Assembly (NCBI GenBank): GCA_021234155.1
Contig: JAJEKV010000285.1
Span: 128,001-192,000 of the forward strand
Source: Isoetes taiwanensis
Lineage: Eukaryota; Streptophyta; Lycopodiopsida; Isoetales; Isoetaceae
Length of the DNA: 64,000 nt
Reading direction: 5' to 3'
Position 1 is the first letter of the stretch, and each line of letters begins with the position of its first letter. Position numbers and translations under genes: made by a program. The notes beneath the pieces are model-generated. The model made no database searches, was not told the DNA's origin, and was given only the letters and a program-made list of their open reading frames with translations. Positions 56,656 through 64,000 of the stretch are shown here, one piece after another.

Positions 56656-58879
56656 AAGAACAAAATCTCTTACATCTATTCATAAAATCATAAGCAGACA
56701 GAATACAGAAGTGGAGGGTGGAGGATTCTAATACTTAGATAGGCAACGTTTTTGAAATAACTAATTTCCTTGATTTTTTGGGTCTTACTTTTTTCTAGAT
56801 CAAGATCTACTGGTTTAGGATTGCACAGAGCTTTCAAAATTGAAATTGATGCACAAAATTGCACATACAACGATCCTAACAAGTAGAAGTTGACTGCTTT
56901 TGCGACAAGCTTTTGTTTTGATTGTTCAATAGTCTTCTCTTCCCTTCCTCTATAACTCTTGTAACTTGCAACATACAACTCATAAGTTCCTTGACAGCAA
57001 CAAACAAACTCGTCATACCTAAATTAACACTTACGTTATATTAGGTACACAACAACAATATTGAGTTTCCTAGCAGCAATTTGAGGTTTTTTTGTTTTGA
57101 AGACAAGATTGTTAGATTTTACTGGTAATAGAAATTGGTACATGATATTGAGTTTCCTAATTTGAGATCTTTTCTGTTTTAAAGGCAAGCACAAAAACAA
57201 AAGCACTCACAATGTTAAAAAGTTGTAGATGCATTTCAATGTACTATGGTCAAGGCATCCCGACCTTTTTATGAGCATCCACTTCGTAGCTCATGCTATA
57301 CTAGAGGTCCTAATGTTCTTCCCGCTTATCACACTTACTGCTATGACCATGAATTCCAACTCTAGGACATGAAGGACAAGTTGTTTATCCATCTTCTTCG
57401 GCCACTCATAGTACTACTACACCTTATCCAGATGGACACGCCACCACAACCACGAAGCACCAACCTAGGAATATTAAGCGGAGACATCTACGTGTGTACT
57501 AAAAATCTAATTGACATCTTCCCACAAGCGAGATACTATAGAGAATCAACCAAGACACATCAACATCATTACCTGCACTCCACATCAACTATAGAGAATT
57601 AACCAAGACACATCATCGTCATTACCTGCACTCCACATCAACCACTTCACCATTTTCATTATGATAAAAGTACTATACGTCTTGCACTAGGTTCTTTGGA
57701 TGAGCCAAAATGATATAGACACAGACTTCTCCACAATCATAAGTACTGTGGCAAAGACCTTTTTCATTTCTGAAAAAAAATGACCAACAATGCAACAAGC
57801 AAAAAATCGAGGGAAGGAAAGTAACAAATTTGCCTTTACTCCCACCTGAAGCACACTATCAAAAGGTATGAAGATAGCGCTAATGTAACAGTTCAAATGC
57901 CAACTACAATAAAAGATAATCGGCCTCCCCTTCTATGACCTTTAGGTTTAGATAACGAGGTATTTATAGGTACAAAAATGGTAAAAAAGAAAAAAAGGGA
58001 AAACTTTTCTAATGGGACTTTTCTAGCTTTGCTCCTTCATTCAGCACCTTGACAGAATATTTTATGCCAAAAACCTAGTTTGTCTACCTGCATCTAAAAT
58101 CCTCCTCCTCCTACCCTTGGTTTTATACTTCAAGCCCTGCATTTAAGGATCAACTACTTTATATTCATTATGACTCCCCTTTTTTAGACCTTAAAATTTT
58201 TCCATTTGGCCGAAGGTTATTCTTGTTTTGTACCATTCATCACATTTATAAATTGTCATTTTTTCACAATGAGCAAATCAAGACTAAGGTTTTAAAAATA
58301 GTAAAGTAACATCGTGAAGTGGTGAACTAAATAATGTTCCTTCTTTTATATTTTTTAGGTTTATACTTGGGTCACACTTTTTTATCTAGATGTATCATGT
58401 TTTGACTATGATTTTTTTTCCTTTTGGCTTCACCTTAGAATCACATAGATACATCATATTTTCACAAATATACTTTATTATAATTATAATTGTATCTTTA
58501 TCTGTCCATTATAGCATGCACGGGAATCTAGTCGACATCCTTGTGCCTTCTTACAACTAAATCTAGAAGAACCCATGTTGAGCACTTGTACTGTATGCGC
58601 TATCATCAAATATGCATTGAATAATAGTGCATTCAACATACAACTGGATCAATTGGAAGAAAGATTCAAGTTCTTTGTACCAAATGTCGGAGTAGAATAA
58701 TTTAAGTCTATCACCAGGAATTGTATAGAACTGCAGATAGAGTTGAACGCCCAGACATATTATAGTGCTTTGACCCCACTAAAATTAGTGATCACACAAG
58801 TCAACTATTTCGACTTTGCAATGACCGCTTACAAAGGTCATGTTCAGATTAGTAAATGGTAGTCATCTATTCACACCCG
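56656..58879. other. intergenic, no gene recognised
   Basis: Only a small duplication (CAACTATAGAGAATTAACCAAGACACATCA-like, split at about 57538 and 57587) is seen. Confidence 0.5.
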
Positions 58880-58899
58880 TTATCTCGAAGGCTAGTCTA

Positions 58900-59400
58900 T
58901 CCACGTGTCAAAATCTGAGTACATGGTCTTAAAAATTGGATGGCCGTTCTGAACCGTCGCCTAGGTTACTGCAGGATCGACGCCTTTTGATGCTCCACAA
59001 ACGCCTTGTGAGCCAAGCTATGAATCGACTTCTTATGATGCTCCACAAAGGTAAATCAGGGTTTTCTTAGCTCCTATCTATCGTAGCTCTATTTCAGCCT
59101 TAATTTTCAAGATCATAGTTCCCGGCATCACAGGATAATTTGAGTTGGATGTGGCTTAAGCCATTCGATCATGATCTAGAATAGACTGTTTTCAAAATTC
59201 AATGGCCGTTTCGGACCGTCGCCTAGGTTAAGATCAGAAGCTGCTCCACAAAGGGATGGATCGTCCCCTCTGGTTAGGTCCGAAGATGCGCCACAAAGGT
59301 AAATCAGGGTTTTTCTAGCTCCTATTTATCGCAGCTTTACCCAGCCTTAATTAAGATCATATTCAAGACTATAGTTCCCCAGCATCACAGAATAATGACG
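58900..59400. repeat. duplicated promoter/5' UTR-like segment, unit about 255 bp
   Basis: Two related copies contain TGGCCGTT(T/C)(C/T)G(G/A)ACCGTCGCCTAGG, CCACAAAGGTAAATCAGGG, AGCTCCTAT(C/T)TATCG and CCAGCATCACAG-like words (about 58945-59155 and 59195-59395). A third, partial relative is at 45362-45545. The AAAG/GTAAATC word looks like a first-exon donor, so these may be copies of an untranslated first exon with its promoter. No linked coding exon is proven. Confidence 0.6.
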
Positions 59401-62165
59401 TCCTGGCATTTGAGAGGTGAGTTACCTTGCCATGCCATTTGCATTTGCTCTGTAATCTGTGCAAGCTGATGTTAAGATATGGTGGCGTCAGCTCTAGCTG
59501 CAAAGGCATGTGCAATGCATTCTTTAGTAAAAACCTCTGCATGACATGATTAAAAGTTTTATCTGATGAACAGGCCTGAGTGATAATTTCTCTGGTGCTA
59601 GCCTTCATATGGCAATTATACAGTCTATGGCTTTAAATTCGTCAACACAAAGGTATGCCAGTCTGTATGTCTCTAAGTTTCCGGCTGCCTTCAATGCGTC
59701 AAATTAGAAGGAATGATTTGAACTCAATGAACCAGCATATGGCTATGACTCTTTTACATTAATTATTGGAATTTGAAGCACCAAAACGTTCCCCTTTGCT
59801 ATGATGTAGGACAACAATGGTAGTCAATGCACATTTTGATCTACGTACCTTGCTGCTGATGTGTTGCAGGACCAAAAATTCTATATGAAAATGCAGCATT
59901 CTGTATCTCTAATGTGGCTACTCATCGCTTCTTCAGCCTGCCATTTCCTTCCTAGGTTTACCTTAATCAATTGTTATCAGCTCATAATGTTGCAAACTGA
60001 TAAAGAGCGTATATGTGCTGGCACAAGATCAATTCTTGGCTTGTTTTTGAGGTTATGACGCTGCATATTGCTTTGTAAGCCTCCTATCTTTTCTTGGATT
60101 ATAGGGTCTGTGATCATACTCAGTATAATAGGGTACCTCTGCATAGGCATCCTCTAAACTAGTGGCTAGACGAAATATTATAGTTTGGCAGCTCCCCAAT
60201 TCCATGCAATGCATCAGAATATATTTGTCATATTTAGGGCTGTGCATATGCTCAGTATAATAGGATACCTCTGCATAGGGATCCTCTAAACTATTGACTA
60301 AGCTTCCCAAGGAGTATGGACTATGTTGTCCCAACAATGAGTATGCTACAAAGCATGACATGTAAAATGCAAGATTCTTAAGGGGAGGCATTGTGTTGAA
60401 ACTTCAAAAATGTTGTTGCGTACTTGTAACTTGGATGACTAGCTAGTTGTTTGGGAACTTATAGGTTGTCTGTTCTGACTTACAGGAGTTATGATAAAGG
60501 AAGGGAATACAAAGTGAACAGAATATTAGTCGACAAGCCAGACAAAGCTTGCCGAGGAAGCAATTAGCTTACAAACTTAAAAGAGAACCAAGTCCCTTTC
60601 CTCTGCTATGACATACCTTCTTTCTTAAGGCTTTGTTGTCTCAAATAAAAGTAAACAGTTCAAAAACTCAAAATCCACTTTTGTCAAATGCCTGATGAGC
60701 AAATTGAACTCTCTTTGCGGGTTTGTTGTTGAGACTTTGAGAAAAAAGGTAGAAATTCAATCCTTTAGGTTTTTATCTTAAGGAAATATGCTTTTCAAGT
60801 AGATCTTTGATGAGATATGTTGGGCATTGCTTCTGTTCAGATTCACGTGACATACTTCGTGTTTTGTTTGGCTGGATTGTTTTGAGGCTTCAAGCAAATA
60901 GGTACACATCGATTCATTTGAGGTATACTTATGTAATCATACCTAGGTACTGATACTTGTAGAAAGCATGCATGAGAGACTGTGTTATACATAAGAGTTT
61001 TGACTAAGGTCTATTCTTGCCATTAGATTTTATGCTTTTACATTATAGCTTGTGGAAAGGGCTTCCAAAGATGCATAAGCTTGGTGACCACATGTTAAAA
61101 CTAAGATCCTCTCCTTGGGTTGTGTATGTATACAATAATTGCCTGCCAATCCCACATATAAGCAATCTGTATTATTCAATAGGATCCTTATAACACAAGC
61201 AAGTGCAAAAAGCGTAAATACATGTGCAGAAATTGTATATTAAGTTTCATTCAAATTATATCTGTTATATATATTGTAGCACTGGGGCAATCCACAATTC
61301 CTCTTTTTCATTTTCATCCTCCAGCCCCAATTCCTCTTTTTCACATTCAAATTGCACCTGGGCAATTGTGTACTTATTGACCAGAACATAGAGAAATTGC
61401 AAAACTCCCTCCCTAAGGATTCTAATATAAATATTTTCAGTACTTTTGTAAAAAGTTTGGGTGAAACGAAGCAACAAAGATAGGGAAGAAAGATTATTGT
61501 TTTTGCCATTCTCCTTATGCACCTATGCATGCGCTGATCCAATCTAATGTATAAAAAACAATACTAGCAATGTGATTGCAAAAATAGAACAATACATTAT
61601 AATATCAAAGAAGCAAATATTGATTGATAAATCAAAACATTTACCATATATAATATGTGTATCTTTGATTAGATTTCTAATTTTCATGCTAAAGGCGCTA
61701 TTGTTTTGGTTTGATTGTGTTTTACTAAACTAATCATATATGCTTTATACCTATTCTCTTACTTTAAGCCTTCTAGATCTTCTTTTTTTATTTGAAAGAT
61801 TTATTTGTATTTCAAAGATTTCATCTACACCCATCCCATCTAGTAGCATGCGCTGGCAACAACGTATGCCAAAGAAGAAGTAAGAACACATTTTAGAATA
61901 AGGATATTGGACAATTGTGACGAATCAGATCGAAGGTAGACTTCGGAATGAAAACTTGACCTAGTAACTAGCTGAAGTGCATATGCAATATAGTAGTATA
62001 CCCAATTTCAGACCATGAGTTTTGGGATTAGGTTTGTATGATGCTGAAATACAAGTTCACTACATTCTGGCTTGTTGTCCACATTGATGTTTCACATTTG
62101 GCATTTGCCTTGCTTCATTCATGCAAGTCTACTTGAAAAATTATAAATTGTAAACATCTATCTTT
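59401..62165. other. intergenic or long 5' intron region, no coding exon recognised
   Basis: Contains a direct duplication of about 131 bp (CTCAGTATAATAGG(G/A)TACC and CTCTAAACTA at 60117 and 60248). It may include upstream non-coding exons of the gene at 62166, but I could not place any. Confidence 0.45.
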
Positions 62166-63920
62166 TTGATGGCCAGGAGGTCAAACGGTCTTGCAAATAT
62201 GAAAGAAGAAATCGTTGACGAATATGAGAAAAAAAGTGCCGACCTTTTGGAATACCTTAATTCTTTGGAGGCAGCCTATGAGAGGCAAAGATTGGAATTG
62301 CAAGAAAGAGAAACTGATCTTCAACGGGTAAAGGCAGATTTAAAAGGGCGGCTTGAGGCGGCACTAGAGCGGGAAAAGAAACTCGAACGAGATAACATGG
62401 ATTTACAAATGGAGAAAGATAAATTGTTGGTACATTTAAAAAATATTTTACTCAAGCTTTGTTTTTTATGGTTGCTTTGCTACTCAATTCAAGTAAAGGG
62501 AAATGCATGTGAAAATAGCTGTGTTTACTAGAACATTCACAAATGCCTGACCAAGTATACTTTTAAGACTGCTAATAGTGTGTTTTTGCTACATGATTAA
62601 ACTATATTTACATATAAAATCTTCATAGTAAAAAAGATCATATTTGCAGAAGGAAGGTCATGAACTTACCCTAAGGAATGACGAACTGGAAAAACAACTG
62701 CAAAGAAAAGAAGAACTAGCTAATTATAGACTGAAGAGAGAAGCAAAAGCAAAAAAGAAACTTGAGATTGAAATGAAGGGATTGAAAAAAAAAGCAACAG
62801 TTGGCTGGATGCTTGGCAGCCTTTGTGGTATGTCATAATATAATGCGCGATGTTTTAAGATCTAAAATAATAAGAATAGCATGGTTCTAAAGGTTAAGAA
62901 TTAATTCATATGCATAATGCATATGGCTATATTCTTATCTGCGAGGAAAGTATTAAAACATAGTTTTGCATTTGCTACATTACCTCAGAAATATATCTAG
63001 AGGGTGGAGCAGACGGTGGAACATTGCCTTTGATCTTAATGCTTCGCAAACTTCAAAAGGACATAGAGCATGAAACTTCAAGTTATGATTATGCGACCAA
63101 ATTAGATGCTAACACTGTGCAGAAGGAAATTCAACAACTCATTAAGGATGAGAGCAAAGCCGAGAGTTCTTCTAGAATGGTTTGTATAATTAAAGTTTTT
63201 TTTCTAATAGAGTTAATCTTGTTCTTTATATGACTTGATCTTATATGTTGCCATAAATTGTAGGAAAGGTATGGAGTTGATTCTCCTGATCTAGATGATG
63301 AGTTTCAAGAACATTACAGGAGCGGATCACCATCTGTTCAGAGTAGTCCACCAAAGTCACGGAGTCCATCACCAACAAAAACAAGAAGTCCTTCTCCACC
63401 TCGCTCGTATAATTTTCTTTCCTTTCCTTTGTATCGTCCCATAACCTTTTTGGTCCACGTGGACGTAAAAGTTTTAATTATCTATCCCTTTTTTTTTGTT
63501 ATTACATAAATTGCTAGGAAAATAAACAGATTCTATGCATACAGGAAATCTAAATCTAGATCCCAATCTCCTTCTACAACCTTCTTAGTGGACTGCTATG
63601 GCGAAGAGGATGACGTTCAAGGTGCCTCAACATCATCACGAGTTGAAGTTATTGAAATTAATTCTTCATCAGAAAGTGATGAAGACGGAGATGAGGCTAG
63701 AAGAGCTGAGGCGTGGGCAGAAATTAAAGAATTTGAGATTGGCAAGGAAAACCAGAGCCCTACTGACATACGCAAAATGCTTGAAAACATTGAAGCTAGT
63801 GTCAACTTTCTTATTGAATCTGAAAGGAAAAGAAGATGGAAGGAGGCCCACAACAAGCAAGGTGCCTCTTCTAAAACAAGAAAGAGTTCTTGCAAGTTGA
63901 GACAAGCTTCGAGCAGATAG
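62166..63920 (+). CDS. coiled-coil protein with SP/RS-rich linker, five exons, probably nuclear
   Basis: Exons approximately: 62166-62430 (from MARRSNGLANMKEE), 62649-62828, 63000-63180, 63265-63408 and 63546-63920. The donors and acceptors are GT/AG and the frames join; across the last intron TC+G makes Ser. Exons 1 and 2 form a long charged coiled coil (LEYLNSLEAAYERQRLELQE, LEREKKLERDN, LEIEMKGLKKK). Exon 3 is GGADGGTLPLILMLRKLQKDIEHE. Exons 4 and 5 carry an SP/RS-like stretch (PKSRSPSPTKTRSPSPPRS, KSKSRSQSPS), as in splicing-associated proteins. The C-terminus is acidic then basic (INSSSESDEDGDEA, ERKRRWKEA) and ends at TAG 63918-63920. I do not recognise the family, and upstream coding exons are possible. 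Confidence 0.65.
63418..63472 (+). repeat. LINE/SINE 3'-end remnant in an intron
   Basis: CGTCCCATAACC..TTTTGGTCCACGTGGACGTAAAAG resembles the 3' block of the non-LTR copy at 24760-24795 (GGTCCCATAACCCGATT, CCGTGGACGTTAAAA). It lies in the intron between the fourth and fifth exons of the gene at 62166. Confidence 0.5.
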
Positions 63921-64000
63921 AATTGCAACATTATACTTAACAATTCAGGTAATTTGTTCATTTTGGTTTTGCATGTAAATGAGAACAGACTTTGACTCTA

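Overview
This is a nuclear window from a land plant with a large, gene-poor, transposon-rich genome. Evidence is several Ty1/copia families, a CACTA element, LINE and SINE copies, MITEs, plant-type gene remnants (an NPH3/BTB fragment and an ARAD1-like exostosin GT47 fragment) and GT/AG introns. The mix, with unusual DDE transposase genes, fits a fern or other non-seed plant; that placement is inference and no species is claimed.

Layout. 1-7018 holds no convincing gene, only a decayed LINE (about 2510-3826) and short duplications. 7019-29125 is a four-level nested insertion that can be unpicked from target-site duplications (TSDs). The outer DNA transposon, here called E2, is bounded by 22-bp inverted repeats and the TSD ATAT. 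It carries a RING-H2/coiled-coil gene (gene A), an FCP1/NIF-like HAD gene (gene B) and, on the other strand, a spliced DDE-type transposase-like gene (gene C). Gene A is split by a full-length LINE (TSD TCTGAAA). About 10 bp from its 5' end the LINE is split by E1, a second transposon with related ends (TSD CATT) and its own decayed copy of gene A. E1 in turn is split by a 5.6-kb CACTA element (TSD AGA). Removing the LINE and E1 joins gene A into one open frame that aligns through the junction with the E1 copy. Gene C is also split by a PIF/Harbinger-like MITE whose removal restores the frame.

29126-39136 holds two copies of one decayed copia family in opposite orientation. Copia-A (33352-39136, minus) has both LTRs, and its 3' LTR contains a hAT MITE with a tRNA-like core. 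39137-43830 holds an NPH3 fragment and an ARAD1-like fragment, both with stop codons, each abutting the same roughly 200-bp repeat. 45936-50802 is a young, apparently intact copia element with 178-bp LTRs, one LTR mismatch and a 1400-codon gag-pol frame. 53134-55242 is a second, decayed gene C-type transposase. 56467-56655 is a tRNA-derived SINE. 62166-63920 is a five-exon gene for a coiled-coil, SP/RS-containing, probably nuclear protein, likely the only intact host gene here.

The most unusual content is the E1/E2 family: a DNA transposon type that seems to carry a RING-H2 protein and an FCP1-like phosphatase beside its transposase. I could not match it to a named superfamily from sequence alone.
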